Shown: positions 11,291 to 25,977, numbered from the stretch's first letter. The stretch is 64,000 nucleotides of DNA from Delphinapterus leucas (GCF_002288925.2 NW_022098076.1:91047933-91111932), one strand, 5' to 3'. Translations and numbers: made by a program. Notes: a model not told the origin generated them from the letters alone.

Positions 11291-12794
11291 TTCACATCCC
11301 AGTCATTAACCTTTGCTGATTTATATCACCATCCTTTTTTCCTTCCTTTCACAATTACTCCTGTCTCGCCACTGAAAGCCCTGCTCTCGGCCAGAAGAAA
11401 AAAAAAATGAATCCGGAAAACAAAACTACATTTTCACGATGGCTTGTTAAAGACCTGTTTTTAATCATAATTTGTTTTTTCATTCCTCAAGGGGAAACGG
11501 TCGTCTGTTAAGGTACCAATGGAACTTGACCCCCTGGTATCTTCTTTCAAAGCATTCGTTCAAGAGAGACAAAATTAGAGAGAAAAAGAACAGAATTTTA
11601 GAAACAGTCACATGCAGTATTGTGTCTTGTTGTCTTTTAAAGGGTATTAAGTATATTCTCGTTCACTATTTTTTAATGTTAGTGTTTCAACTTGGAGTGC
11701 ATAATCATTTCTCTTCCCTGTGTCCTTATCAGATATGCTTTTCTTTTGTATGTGTGTGCATTTATCACAACAAATGTGTTTATTGACTTTCGGCCTTTAA
11801 AAAATATTTGTGAGGTCTGGTTTTACCTGTGGTTATATACAAAGCTGGGGGGAGCAGGAGGAGGCAGGCAGACAGCCCCCACGAGACTTGCTGATGGGGA
11901 TCTTCCTGGAGACGCTGGCGGGGAGGTGTCTCACGACAGGTGTGACAGTTTGCAGAAGTGGGAACCTCTCAGCCTTGACCAACCAGGTAACATGCAACAC
12001 TGCCCTGCCCAGCCCTCCTGGGTGGGGAGGGACCATGATGCTCTCTGCTCTCTGAAATCTGTAAATACGGTTAACACTACCCACTCAGGGTCCCTCGTCA
12101 ATGGCCAGTAGCTATGCAAGGCAGTCCTGAAGATATTGGAGTAAATAATGACTAGTCTCCTTCACATTTTCTTTCATTTCTCTTTGGCATTCGATTACAT
12201 TTATGAATCTTCAGTTGAGTGACATGACCATTCTTCATTTACTTTAGGTTTCTTTCAAGATTAATGTCTGTCTGCATCCAGTCTCATTTCATACAGCTTT
12301 CAGTATAATAGTACTGAATTCATATAATTATATAACATAAATTATCAGAATGCCTTTCTGATTTCCGGTCTTTTGCTATATGATGTCATCACATCTTCTC
12401 TGTCTATAAAATCATCCTTTCGGAAAATTCATATCCCGAACATTCTAACTTTTGTCGTAACCTGAGACCTTGAGGGTTCCACTAAATACACCCATCCCCA
12501 AATGGACTATAGTTTTTAAACTGGTCCACTTGAGTAATCTGTTCAGAGGTACCCACAAAATATTGTTGACACCAGAGTTTCTTATAGAGGAAGTTAGGAC
12601 TTGAGGGGGAGAGGGGAGGGTGCCCGCTGTGCGCCAGGCCGTGTCCTAGAAGCATGTCCACGCCCCTCAGTCCAGATCTAGAGAGAACAGCCCAGACGTT
12701 ACGGGACTCACCCGAGGATTCAGGCTGGTGAAAGACAGGTAGGACCAAGAAATGAACCTGATGGTCTTTCTCCAAAGCCCTTTTATTCTCACGT

Positions 12795-12960
12795 TCATCG
12801 TTCTGGCCTCTGTGCTACATTATCTCATTGAATCTTCACTGGCAGGTAGGTACTTCGTTACAGATGAGAAGTTGGAGTTTCGACAAGTCAAGTGATATTC
12901 TGCAGGACGAGTAGCTGGCATCTTCTGGAGACAGGACATATGCCCAGATCTCTCAGCTCC
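12795..12960 (-). mobile_element. MIR fragment
   Basis: Matches the reverse of the MIR core in outline: a cagatgagaagttggag stretch followed by a caagtcaagtgatattctgc stretch. Highly diverged. Confidence 0.5.
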
Positions 12961-14964
12961 AGGACCCACTCCTGGGTGCTCATGGAAATGGTCAAAGATG
13001 GACGTCAGGAGTGATAAAAACGAATTAAACCGAACTAATTAGGGAAGCACATAGGATTAGAAAACAAACAAAAATATGTTTCTCTTCCCCTTTTTTTTTG
13101 TCCATTAGGGCTAATTATCTCTGAAACCAAGCTGGAAACCTCATTGGTGTGTATTGTATTGCCCTAATTTTAAAATCTTTGTTACTTTGTGACAATTCAG
13201 CTCTTTCCCAGGGTTGGTGAAATTTAAGTTCCTTCCACAAGAATGCAACTTTAACTTTTCCATCTCGGAAGCCTGCGGACTGCGATGGAAAGTTTATTTA
13301 TGCTGTGATTCTCCAATTCGTAGCTGCCTCCTAAGCCACGAGGAAAATGTCTATCAAATCGGGTGGATGAGGCTGGACTTGGGAATGTTCGACTCCGTTG
13401 GAAACATTTTTCTCAGACCCGAGCAGAAGGTGGACGTTGTGTAGAAGGACACGTGGCAGGGCGGCCGGCTGGCGGTCTGTGAGCAGCGTCGCCCAGGAGG
13501 GATCACACAGACTCTGTGCGGGTGTCCTCAGGCCTCTCCTTCCCTGCGCTTCTGGGGATAGGGCGGACCATCACCCACTGTGAGGTGGGCCAACAGCGGA
13601 CCCTTCCGGGGTGTTTCAGCTCTCCTTGCTCCTGCAGAAGAAGGCACGTGATGAAGCGTAAATGAGTAAAGAAGAGATGTATTGGGGAATGAGGGGCGTT
13701 TCCTGGGGTGTCAGGCCCACGCACGTTGTATGCATCCAACAGGCCGCGCCTCCCAAGTACCAGCCGGGTTCAGTATAGCCCAGAGTCCCGACTCAGCCCA
13801 GTCCATGTCCCTGGATCTGGAACTTGCCCCAGAGACAGGCCTGTGAAGCCTGTTTGGGGTCCCCTGCCACAGCGTGGTGGCCCAGACGGATGAACTCAGA
13901 GGTGCCAGACACGGTTGCCAAACAGACCGCACCGTGGAGAAACACGAGTCTCCTTTTGGAGAACACACGTGGTGGGCATCGTTCGTCCCTCGGGCCCATG
14001 TCAGGGCTGGCACCCCCTTCCTCAGAAGGGAAGTGGAAGGCCAAGACCATCCCTTCTGTATGAGCAAATGAGAGCAGGCCTTCCCCATGGCCGGCCTAGC
14101 TCCGTGGTGCTCTCTCCACCCCCTGGTGTCCACAGTCACAGATCTGAGACGTCCTCCTCATTCCAGTCCAGTTAAATTACAAATGATGATCACACTATCC
14201 CTCCTGAGCCAGTGACGAGCCTGCCCAGGTCTTGGGTTCCTGCCACAGTGTGGGTACCCAGTGCTGGGCCCCAGGCAGATGGAGGGGACGGGCTGACAGT
14301 CAGCCCAGGGGGGTCAGGCAGAGATCCTGATGCAGAGTGAGGGAGGAGTTCCAGCAAGGCCCGGGGTGTCCTGCGGGTTTAGTGGAGTGCGAGACTACGT
14401 TGGATTCAGGGGTCTCGGAGTCATGATGGACTGCAGGGCTGAGTACCCGGACTTCCTGGCATCCTGTCGTGTGGCTCCCCAGTAACCCCTAAGAGAGGTC
14501 ATGTCCTTGATCTTTTACAAAAGGAGAAACCAAGGCACAGAGGGGGCAGTCAGGAGCCCCGGGAAGGCACACTGGCACGTGGAGACCGTGGCATGTGGGC
14601 TAGGTGTTTGGGTCAGAGCTGCAGCTGAAGCCCGGATGAGGGCTCGGCAATGGACATGGAGCACACATCCCCGTCGGGACCATGACGCCCAGCAGACGGC
14701 TGTCACCGCAGTGGAGGAAAAAGGCCTGAGCTGGTGTGACGAGTCATGCTGTCCTTCCGAAGGACTCTGCGGTGTCCGAATGCAGTGCCCACCCCAGACC
14801 CCAGCAGCTTTCCCCGAGCCCCGTGTGCCTGCAGGCCTGTGCGGGGCCACCGTCTGAGGCCGCCTTCCGTGCTCGGGCTGGGCTCTTCTTCACCCATTCA
14901 CATACTTGCAGTCAAACCCTGGTTCCTGATCAGAAGCCGTGCAACCTTGGGTTCGTGAGCGGCG

Positions 14965-15140
14965 GTGTGCACAGTGGTTTCAAGCCCAGACTCTCGAGCA
15001 GATGGTACTGGTCTGGTTCTCACGTCCCCACTTCTTAGCTGTGACCTTGGGGTCATCCCTGTGCCCGCTCTCTACCTCAGTCTCCCCATCTGTGAACTGC
15101 GGACAGTCAGAGAGGTCATCTATCCAGAGGCAGGTAACAC
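14965..15140 (+). mobile_element. MIR fragment
   Basis: Sense MIR features in order: a gtggtttcaagcccagactc-like start, cttagctgtgaccttggggt, and tcagtctccccatctgtgaa. Diverged and truncated. Confidence 0.6.
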
Positions 15141-15399
15141 GGTGCCCACGGTCGCCACTACCACTGCTCCTAGTGTCAGGAGTGCCAGAGAGTCTCTGTG
15201 GCAAAGAAGATTCAGATGCTTGAGCGTCATTTACGTAGTGAGGAGCAGAGATTCGGCAGGAAACGTTGCCCCTGAAAATGTAAGATGGCATTTAAAAATC
15301 ACACTTCTTTTTTCCCAGACTTTTTTCACTACCCTTCCCCAGTTGCATTTACTCTCATCCTCCAAAGAACCGTCAGATGTAGAAATTGGGTTTTTGAGT

Positions 15400-15530
15400 T
15401 CAGTATGCCTGTATCCGATCCCAGCTCTGCCACTTCCGAGCTGTGTGAATTACTGGGGTTGCTGGGTGTCTCCTCCCCTGCTTAGTTTTCTTTCTCCAAA
15501 ACAGAGACCGTAAAACCTACCTCGAATGAC
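15400..15530 (+). mobile_element. MIR fragment
   Basis: Contains tcccagctctgccacttccg followed by agctgtgtgaattactgggg, the sense MIR core, with a degenerate continuation into ctttctccaaaacagag. Confidence 0.55.
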
Positions 15531-18199
15531 AATTGAAGAAGAAATTGAGAGAGGCAGACGAAGCCCTTACCAGGGAGCTGGGCACACGGCGAGGGTGACC
15601 GTGGCGGTTGCTGTGAAACTGTCACAAATGCGTACGTCATGGAAAACCATCTCCAGGAACACAGTGCGTGGAGCACACAGGTTTTAGACCTGTGGAATGT
15701 GTCCGTGCAGGCAGGGCAAGATGGGCCAAAGCCAGCACTCGTCAAGCATGAATGGCAAAGGTTAAGATCTCAGGCAGATAAATTCAGATTTAGGAAAGAA
15801 ACCCTTTGAGCACTAGCTCCAGGACTGACTTTCTGGGGAGAGATACAAGATTGCAGGTATTTCCAGCCCTCAACTTTTAAAAGAATGATGAGATTGACAG
15901 TCATCCACGCGCTGAGCCGCAGCCCAGAGAGAAGAGCTGGGGGTGGAGGCAGCGTGAAAGGTTCTGGAGCCTGCCAGTCCAAGCCTCCCCATCCCCACCC
16001 CAGGCTCTGAGCAGAGGAAGGGCCCTGGGCCCCATGTGCCTGTGATTAGGAGAGCAGGGGACCTCTGAAAAGTGCTGAATGTAAGTTAGAATGAGTAACA
16101 AATGGTAAGCATGTAGAGCAACCAGGTAAATTACAACAGGGGCCTCCAGGTTTTCTCTTTCTAAACCGAAAGCTTGGGCCTCGAGCTTTCCCGGGGTGCC
16201 TGGGCCTGAGCGGGTGCCAGAAAACATGTTAACACATCCGTCTTCTGCCTCCTGAGAGCTTTTCAGTTTGGGATCCAATCATTTATTTTTTTCAGGAGTT
16301 TTATTTTAGACACTCTCCTTAATTTCAGGGAACACGTGGCCCCCTATGGTTCTGGAAGCAGCAGCTTTCGTGCTGCCTGGTTCTCCGGCTGCCCTCCCGC
16401 CTCTGTCTAATGTGTTTGGAAAATCAGAACTTCCTTTGTGTTTCCTGAGGATCTTCCTGTGATAACATGTAGCAGTAAACAGCCCTAACTCGGTGACCTC
16501 CTCTGGGGTCTTGCTTCTTCACAAAATTAATTCTACTCTTGTCCTAAGTTAAACCACAGTACAGCACCTCCGTTGGACTCTGGGCTAAACAAAGATATTT
16601 ACCAAGTTGAGAGCTTGCAAAAATATTTACCCAAGAACCATGACCTGTGTGTGTTTATAAAGACCAAAAAATAATGATTTCTTTTTCTTTTGGTTAAAAA
16701 TGAACAGCTCAAGTGGAAGAGGGCATGTTTTTAAACGTATTACTTTTTTGCCATAGGTCTTGCCTCTGCACGGTCCTGGAGCAAATCCTTCACATTTATC
16801 TTTTCTTACAAAAATGGGAGGAAAAATCGAAAATGGATAAAATCTGACTTTCAGTATTGTGGTGGGTTTGGGGCTGAAATCTTAAACGTGTGTCGTCTTC
16901 ATCATAATTGGGCAAAGTATCTAAACCACATGCTTATTTAACATATGCTTTGAAAGCAGAAATATTGAAGTATTTTACAAATTGTAGGACTCTTCAGAAT
17001 TAGCATAAAAGCCTGGGGCCGTGTTTGACCAAGCCTGGCGCAATCTCGAAGGGTGTAGATAGTGGGGGACCTGGGGAGGGGGCAGAATAGCAAACACATT
17101 CCATCTCGGTTTCCAACTTAGATGAATTGATAGTGGCTACCTGGAGAACTGGGCTAGGAAGGATTCTGAGGCTCCCTCAGGCCCTTTGGGGTCAGTGATG
17201 AAGGTCTTCCTTGGCAAAAGAAAGGGAGGGACAGCATGCCTTTGTCATCCCAGTCAGTCCCTGTTGGCGCCTCCTTGGACCACAGAGCTGAGACCAGCAG
17301 GGTGAAGTGGGCAGCTCAGCCCCAGTTAGTAGATGGCAGAGTGGGAAAGGCCCCAAAAGCGGGAGTGACGACCCCAAAAATGGGAGCCCAAGACCCCAAG
17401 GACACGAAGAAAAGAGAATGTGGAGATTCAGGCAGAAACGGAGAGAAACCCATTGCAAATACTCGTTAGTGAGGAAAAGCCCCTTGACCAGTGGTTTGAG
17501 TTGCTGTATCATCAGGGTGCTGTGCTGTACCCTGAAACAAAAGTCCCAATTCTGCGACAACAGAAGTCACAGGTGGAGACGACAGCGATTTCCCTGCGAG
17601 ACTTGGCTATTTGATGGTCAGATCATTTTTAAATGGTGACCATCTAGAAGTCTCTGGGCTTGGTGGACCCTTTGGCCACCTCTGCCAGTGGGCACATGGC
17701 CCCTCCGTGCTGGACACTGTCATCTCTGCACCATTTAAATAACAGGTTTTCATCATGTTTGTCATTAAATGTGTCGGGAAGGACACTTAGCCTCGTGGAC
17801 AGAAATAGGCATCTGGGTCTGGGTTCCAGGTTTGCAGGGGAGCCCGGGAACGTGGACCCAGATTCCTCATCCTGCCAACGAAGAAAGTGGGATGAGTGAC
17901 CTCTGCAGACACTTTGGGTTCTTGTAAATTCAGAAGAGAAACAAATCTCAGCATCCCCGTACACAGTACACCTGCATCTTGCAGGCATTTTTGAGCCGTT
18001 GTGCATCAAATGGGCACAAGGGTCCGGATCCTCGGCCTTTGCAGAAGTACAGGGCAATGGTTCTGGTCCCAGATCTCCTGCCCCTCAAGACAGAGGTATG
18101 CATCTGTCTGTCTTCCTACCCTTCCACCCGCTCCCCCAAAAGGCATCCTTGTCAGATGTCTCCTGTTGAAAACAACCTCCAAATGTAAATCAGTTGCAG

Positions 18200-19150
18200 C
18201 TGTGTTTAGCCCTTTAACCCTTTGCCTGCTAGGATTCCGCAAAAATAATTGATGACTGATTGGCCCATTAACCTTTAAAAAAAAAAAAGTTTGACAGCCC
18301 GGACTTGTGTAATGAGGAGGGATTCCTTGTGAAATCAGTCTGGTGGCTGAGTTGCTTGCCCCTAAGGAGGCGAAATTAGCCCCACGGGGCCTCGTCTGCA
18401 TAGAAACTGGACGCAATTAGTGTAATATCCGGTGTTATTAATGTCGTTTGGAATAATTGGGCAGGTTGATTTCGACAGGTTCATGGTGCTAAAATACTAT
18501 TATAGTGGACCTTTCCACAGCTAACCGTTAAACACGGAAAACTGTTTAAATCCCTATGAGCCCAATCACAGAACTTTATTAAACCACTAAGCCCTGGAAT
18601 GTCACACTGGGAAACAACACGGTTCTTTTCTTTTCGGGCTCTGGGTGTGGCGGGCTTTGATTTTTTATGATGGGGGGAATCTGGGGGATTGAATTTTGAT
18701 GATCACCTGTGTATCTAAAACTAAGAAACCTCCTGTAACGTAGATGTCATCAGGAATTTCTACAGCCTGAATTCTATTTTTACAGAGTGAAATATAAGCT
18801 GCTGTAATTGTCACAGAGTCGGTTTGTGTCAGTGAAACCGCCTGAAACGTAGCCGCTGTTCGTCCTCACCTTCTGAGCTCTCATTCTTCACATTTTAAGT
18901 GAGGGTAACGTTGGAGAGCAATGCTCCGTCTGTCTTTATGACTGATTGGCCCCCCACTGCCAATTATTATTTTTATCGTGTTTTTATCTGGTTGCTGATA
19001 CTAAAATAGCATCACAGTGTCATTTCAGAATGTGATGGGATCCTTCTGGTCCACTGGTGCTTTGAATAGGGCTGTATCGTCTGGTAGAAATTCTTGTTTG
19101 AACATGAGGAGGAGCCTGTGTTGTGACTGTTCTGTCCACACAGAAGAAGG
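18200..19150. promoter_or_regulatory. Candidate conserved non-coding block
   Basis: Repeat-free AT-rich sequence with many homeodomain-like cores, including gcaattagtgtaat near 18413, ttattaatg near 18434, ggaataattggg near 18450 and caattattattttt near 18960. It has the look of mammalian intronic enhancers, but there is no direct evidence of activity. Confidence 0.33.
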
Positions 19151-22024
19151 GGTAATATTTAGGTCCCCAGATGTACTATTTACTTAATGAGTGTTCATGG
19201 TCGGTGCCATGATACAGAAATATAAGCCAGGATTAAATCTAGAGATTTGCCAGGTGTTGATTCAAGAAGATGACCAGGCAGCAGCTTGGAGGCTCCCATC
19301 AGGGCTAGATCTTTTCTCCACTGGATTAGTTAGAACTGGATTTGGAAGTGACAGAAATATAAAGGGATTTAGGTAAAAAAAAAAAAAAAAAAAGGAGGGA
19401 GAATGGATTCATTTATCCAACCCAACTGTAGGACAGGCAGCTGGGCTGGCTGCAGGGACCCAGGAACCTGGCAGGTATCGGGTCCATCCCATCCCTGCTT
19501 CTCTCTGCTGGTCAGCAGTGTTCTTACCTGTTCGCAGATAGTGGCCTAGATAGTAGAGGCTTTCCTTCCCGTGGATAACTTGTGAGCTGTGTCTTGTTCA
19601 GTCCAAGGTAAGAGGAAGGAGGCTCTGCGACCCCAGCTCAGATAAGAAAACCTGGAGTAGGACATTTGGGTGATGTGCCCCCCACTAGGACAGATCAGTG
19701 GCCAAGAGCCTCCCATGCTCTGATTGTCCTGGTGTAGCTGGGACCGTTCTTCCCGTGCAGACCAATCACTGGCCACAGAGCCAGATACGCAGGAAGATGG
19801 AAGCTGGCATGTCCCCAGCTTAGACTGCCACATCCATGGCATCATGTCCCCTAGCATTCTCCAGACGTGACCAGTTAAAAAGAAATATGACACTAGCGAC
19901 AAGCTGGTTAGGGCTTTCTGGGGAAATTACCTTTAAAAGACCCTGGCAGCTTGCTCTTCTGACATCAGGAGTGAGGGAAAATAACAGAAAAGGTCACTGG
20001 GAAGTGGGGAGACCCATCCGCCTCCTGCTGGACACCCTAGGAGAACTTTTTTTTCTTTTTACTGTTTTATTTTTGAGAAACAAAGCACTGCTGGCCACCT
20101 TGAGAGAGGAAAATAATCAAACTGAATGAGGTGATGCCTGTGACTTCCTTAGCATTTTTTCTGACACGAACTTGGAGCCCAGTAGTATTCTTTTTTATAT
20201 TTATTATTCCAGGCAGTAGATTCATTACAAAGAAACAAGTAGTCCTTCACGGAAGTCATATGTAACATGATTAAAAATGCAACTTCTCTATAATCCTTGT
20301 TTTTTTTTTTGATCTTAGGAGGCAGAGGAAAGTCATAAGGCAGGTATAATTTCGTTCTGAAACTCTAACTGTATCTGTAAGTGTTAACACATTACCCTCC
20401 CTCAAAAAGAAAAAAAAAAAAAAGCCACATACAGACAGTACCCTGGGAAACACGCGAAAACTTAAGCATCACCTGGATTCCGTTGATGCTGGTGGTATAG
20501 AGTGATGGCAACTAAACTCCATGCCCAGATTTTAATCCCTTACTCAGGAAATGGGGAATCCTAGCTAACCGGCTTCTTATAAAGACATCTTCACCGGGGC
20601 CTGAAATCCAAAAGAAGGCTTGGAGTAGCACCCCTGTGGGGCTGCCTCTGTACTGAAACGGTGTTAGGGGGCGGTTCCATCCCCTCCTCCCTGCCTTCTC
20701 CATGGTGAGCTGGGCCCCTGTCCTCCAGGTAGCCCTGATGTTCGCATCCACAGTTCAGCAAGGAGCCCCTCAGTGTGGCGCACCTGGGAGAGGCCAGCCC
20801 AGGAACAGAGGCACCATCAGAGGCCTTTCTGTTTGGGAGCTGTTGCCGGACCCTGTGTGGACAAGACTGGAGAGGAGCGTCTCCTGCCTCTCCAGGGCTA
20901 GGCCAAGCCCTTTGGTTAAAACAAGAAATATTTTGCAAAAGAACGCTTGGTCAGTGTTTCACTGCATAGTGAGCTACTATAGCGTGAAGAGCCTTGACCA
21001 CAAGTCCTGACACGTACCTGAGTACACGTGCACGCTTCAAAGCCCTTAGAAGCAGACAACTCGTACACAGACGGTCACGGCCATCACCGCTTATTGATGC
21101 AGCTGACTTGGTCACTGAAGTATTGGGACTGTAGGTTCTGATTCCCCTCTTCATTATTCGTATAACTGTGTGCCTTTCCAGACTGACAGTCACCCCACTG
21201 GCCTACCCCCTCCAAAAGGAAACTGTCTCAGATGAAGCAAGTGTGGAGCGCTTGCACCATTGGTTCTTAATTAGGATGTGAAACATGGCTGTGCTTTCCA
21301 GGGTCATCCAGTTGTGTTCACGGGGCTCACCTTTCCAATCCCAACCTTTTCTCATGAGCTGCTCTCCACCAGGCTGGGGCACGGGATGTCCTGCATCTTT
21401 TTTATCTTTTGAGCCTTCCTGGTGTTTCATTATTGTTAGTGGATCAGCCAGGGTTTCATCTTCCAGAGACAAGCATGAAACCTCTCTGGCCACTCCCGAG
21501 CTTGGGTTAATCCACCACGTCGAACGCAGCGTGGAGTCTTCTCTTTACCACCTGTTACCAGAGACTGCAGGTTCCGAGTCATCCTCTGTGTTGCTACTTT
21601 TAGGGAATTACTTGGCTTATTCACATTTCTTTGCATCTCTCTTTCCCTACCTCACAGATGGAGAGAAACGAATTTATAAACATATATTTTAAACGTGATT
21701 TCTGTTAGATCCTCATGTACAGAAACGCAGTTAACGTTTCATTATACTGGTCTTAAATCTTGCCCATTTACTAACTGCTACTATTATTTCTTGACATTTG
21801 TAGATTCCTTGGGGTTTCCTATGTAAGCAATCTTGTAATCTGTGAATGACAGTTTGGTGTCTTTTATCTTTCCAGTCTCCGGATCTGTCACTTCCCTGTT
21901 TTGTTTCACTGCATCGGCCAGCAGGGCTGAACAAGGGCTGGTACCGTGAACATTTTGGCCTTGAGAGCCCTTGACCTGGTGTGAAATGATTGCTTCTAAC
22001 ATTTCATCCTTAAGAATAATGGTT

Positions 22025-22214
22025 GGGCTTCCCTGGTGGCGCAGTGGTTGAGGGTCCGCCTGCCAATGCAGGGGACACGGGTTTGTGCCCCGGTCCGGGA
22101 GGATCCCACATGCCGTGGAGCGGCTGGGCCCGTGAGCCATGGCCGCTGAGCCTGCGCGTCCGGAGCCTGTGCTCCGCAACGGGAGAGGCCACGGCAGTGA
22201 GAGGCCCGCGTACC

Positions 22215-22245
<31 letters not shown>
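22025..22245 (+). mobile_element. CHR-type SINE, full length, long A tail
   Basis: Near-consensus copy starting gggcttccctggtggcgcag and ending in an uninterrupted run of about 29 A. Flanked by AAGAATAATGGTT (22012-22024) and the same sequence with one mismatch after the tail (about 22244-22256). The long pure A tail suggests a young insertion. Confidence 0.93.
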
Positions 22246-22247
<2 letters not shown>

Positions 22248-23984
22248 ATAACGGTTCTGTGGGTTCGGATACGTACTCTTTTCCACGGAAAGAGGATTCC
22301 CTTCTATTCCTAGTTTGATAAAAGATTTTAATCATATTTTTAATTAAATTTTCCTTCTTCTTTGTCAGGGAGTTATACATTCTACTTCTTTTCTCATAGA
22401 GGTTAACCCTGGTATTTTCTCATGTGTACCTAGTTTACCAACGTCTAAAGTTAGTTCTTAACTCCCCTGTGGAACAATGCAAAGTCCTAGGGCATTTTAA
22501 CTCCAGGGTCCCCATGTCCACTTTCATTTCTCTAGTATTTTGCACCTTCCCCAAATTAGACGTGATAAGGAAAGTAGTATTTGATATAATTTTTATTTAG
22601 GTGTATTTCCATATTTATCCATTTGCTCCCTAACCCATCTGGTTCAAACCTTTGTAGAATCTTCTGAAGTGTGTCTTTTACCAGTTCCTCTAGGGAAGGG
22701 CTCTTGATTCTTTCAGTTTTTTATATGAAAATATCCTTATTCCACTCTGGTTCTTGAAAGAGAGATTTCCTGTCTCCGTGTGTCGGTTGCATCCCAGCTG
22801 CCCTTCTCCTCTCCCCCTTCGGGGACCGAGACCATCTCGTTCAGCCCCTTCCCTGAGCTGTCCCGGGTCCGCTCCAGATGACGCCCTGCTTGGTCCCTTT
22901 CGCGGGGTGGGCCTGCGCTCCACGCCTGCTTTTCCACAGCCCCACGATGCACCCCTGTCCCAGGAGCTTTTAACAGCTACAGGGAGAGTCACAGAGCTTC
23001 GAGAAGCTGACGGGGGCCGTGGACCCTCTTGTTGGAGAAACGTTACCCCGCGTGAGGCTGGGCGCGCTGATAGGAGAGTCCCTGACCTTCCTTCACGTGC
23101 TGTTGAGAACAGGTTCCACAGATTGAGGCCCAGCCCGCCAGCAGGTTGAATTCTAAAAGAGCAGCGATGCTGATGTCACCGAGAACACGATACTGTTGTT
23201 ATCAGGGTACATAAAGACTTCATGAAAAGGTGGCATGGCCCTGTGTCTGTGGCAGTCGGTGTTGGAGCAGCTCCCCAGACCTGGGTGTGCTTGACAAAGA
23301 CACAAGCATCCTGTCCCCACCTGCCCAGATCAGTGGGGTCAGGTGGGAGGGGCTCTCAGCCACAGTAGTTGGAGCTGCTTCTCTTCTGAGACGAAAGGGG
23401 AGGAGGAGAGGGCGTCTGGAGATGATTGCAGTTGCTTCGGAGACTGAGGGAGCATCCTTGTCTCGGAGGCCGAGGGCTCCCAGTGAGGCAGGGCCTTGAG
23501 AAGGGGCGGGGCCAACCCGGCAGCACGGAGCCTTGCAGAGGTCAGGGGCCATGAGGAGTGCTGGGGACACAGGCTAGAGGACCCAAGAGTGTGGAAGGGG
23601 GAGGTTTGTGCAGATGCGAGCAAGCCGAGTGTGGGTGACAGAGGTAATTGACGAACGCAGAGGTCAGCTGGGTGGGCAGTAGGCTATTCACATTATTAGG
23701 AACACTTGCTCGCCAGGGGATCGTGATGCAGCTGGCCCAGCAACAAGTGATGGGAAACTACCGATCACGTGAGACATGCTGGTGCCTGAAAGTCCAGCTC
23801 CACACGTCTTCATGGTTACCTGTGGCTGGTTACGCTGTCTGCACATGGCCCCTGCTCTGCCTTTCATTCCGTGGCAGAGGCCGGAGGGTAGATCAGAACA
23901 GGGGACGCACACCAGCGCTCACGGAGGGTGTTGGGCGTGGGCCTGAGCTAGTGCACGTCATTTAGCCAGTGGAAAACACAGCAA

Positions 23985-24090
23985 AGGAGGCAGCTTTCCC
24001 CTCCCATTTTAAGGGTGAGGAAATGAACCCAGCACGGGTTGAGAACTTGTCCAGACTCCAGCATGCCAAGTGGTGGAGCAGGATTTAAAC
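23985..24090 (-). mobile_element. MIR fragment
   Basis: Reverse MIR core: cattttaagggtgaggaaat, then gagaacttgtccagactcc, then gtggagcaggatttaaac. Confidence 0.65.
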
Positions 24091-24626
24091 GTAAGGACCC
24101 CCCCTTCCTGGTACACAGCGGCCCCTTCAAATCGCCTGGAATTTCACGCGCTCCTCCAGACTAAAACCTTCCCCGCTGTAGCTGGTCTTCTGCCCTAAAA
24201 GGACAGACGTCCTCAGGCCTCTGTCTTTGCCGGGGTGTATCTGTGGATTGGCGCACAGGTGCTTATGAAGAAATTAAATTGTATCCTGAGATGAGCAGTG
24301 TTCACTTGATTTTCATCCCCCTGTCAATTTCAGCAGCCGGCCACGAGTTGCAATATTACGTCCCTAAGTTGCTTCATCTGTGCCCAGCACAGAGACACTG
24401 ACATCACACGCTGATTTTCATTTTTCCTCATCCCCTGAGCATTGATTGAAACCTAGCTAAGCCACGCTGGCTTTAGGAACCAAATCTGGAGTGTTGGGAG
24501 GTCTGCAGATTCAGATCTCCGCTGCGGGGCGGCCGGTCCTGTGTGTGCCTCGGCCCCATGCAGGCGCGATTGAACCCAAAGGCACTTTCATGACCGAGGG
24601 CTGGCGGAGGGGCCATGATCTCATGA

Positions 24627-24947
<321 letters not shown>

Positions 24948-25851
24948 TAAATGTTTCTGAGCAGAATGCAAAATAATTGCAAAGATAAAAAAGAATTGTG
25001 TCGATATGTGTCCTCTATCCTAGATTAGTAGCCTAGCTTAACCACGTTCGGGTGGCAGAATATCCCAGTTCAAATCTTTGCTCTCTCGACTCATCCCAAA
25101 TGTAAAGTATTGACCTTTTATTGGAGATCATAGAATCTTTTGGACCCTTGTGGCTTCTTTGTTCGCACTGATTTTTGCTTTAGGCTGAATACCCTCAGGA
25201 AAAGAAGTGCAGACTTAAGAGGAGGCACTGTTCCGTTCTCATAAATGTCTCAAATTCAAATCCACGTCAAGTTAGAAAACTGACCCTTAGTACAGGCTTC
25301 GATGAAAAGCACATGCACATATATGAGCATATGCAAAGAGCTTAGGGAAGATAAAATGTCCATTTTCTAAATTCTGTTGATAAAGCCTGGTATGGGGTTT
25401 ATTCAATTAGAGTTCATTCTTTTGCATTTGTTTAGCCAGGAAAAGCAGACTTTAACCTGCATTTTCTGAATTACTGCCCAATGATATTCCTTATACAAAG
25501 GTCATTTTTCTCATTTCCCTTTTCCCGTCAGAGGTCCCTTCACAAATCATTATTTTAATGCTTGGATGTTTTTAACCCCTTCTCTGGGACGCTTTAAAGT
25601 CTCGGAGAGCATTTTGAGTTTTCAAACTGTGAACAACCAGAACATTGCCTCCCAACCTGCAATTTCGTTTGTAACCATTTAAAGACATTTCTGCCAATGA
25701 TTTATGTTCAGCTTTGTCATTAAGAAGGGAGTCTGTCTTTCAAAAAGATGGAGTGTCTTATTTTATTACCCTCTTTAACCAGGGTAAACCAGACCACAGT
25801 CATTATTATTATAATGTAATTTGCCTCTCTTTTTTAAAGATGTTTTATACG

Positions 25852-25977
25852 CACAGTGAGGAGAATCAGGGCCTCCATTTCTGAGCACCTTGGCTTTATT
25901 GAGTCACGGCTGCCCCACAGTGAGGAGAATCAGGGCCTCCATGTCTGAGCACCTTGGCTTTATTGAGTCACGGCTGC
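25852..25977 (+). repeat. Tandem duplication, two 62-bp copies at 64-bp spacing
   Basis: Copy 1 is 25852-25913 and copy 2 is 25916-25977, separated by two bases. I find one mismatch (ccatttctg versus ccatgtctg). The unit starts cacagtgaggagaatcaggg and ends gagtcacggctgc. The near identity points to a recent event or an assembly artefact. Confidence 0.92.

Noticed and set aside
21784..22380. 198-codon minus-strand frame
   Set aside because: Runs through a SINE in reverse; the poly-Phe stretch is its A tail. Similar peptides recur at every SINE in the window.
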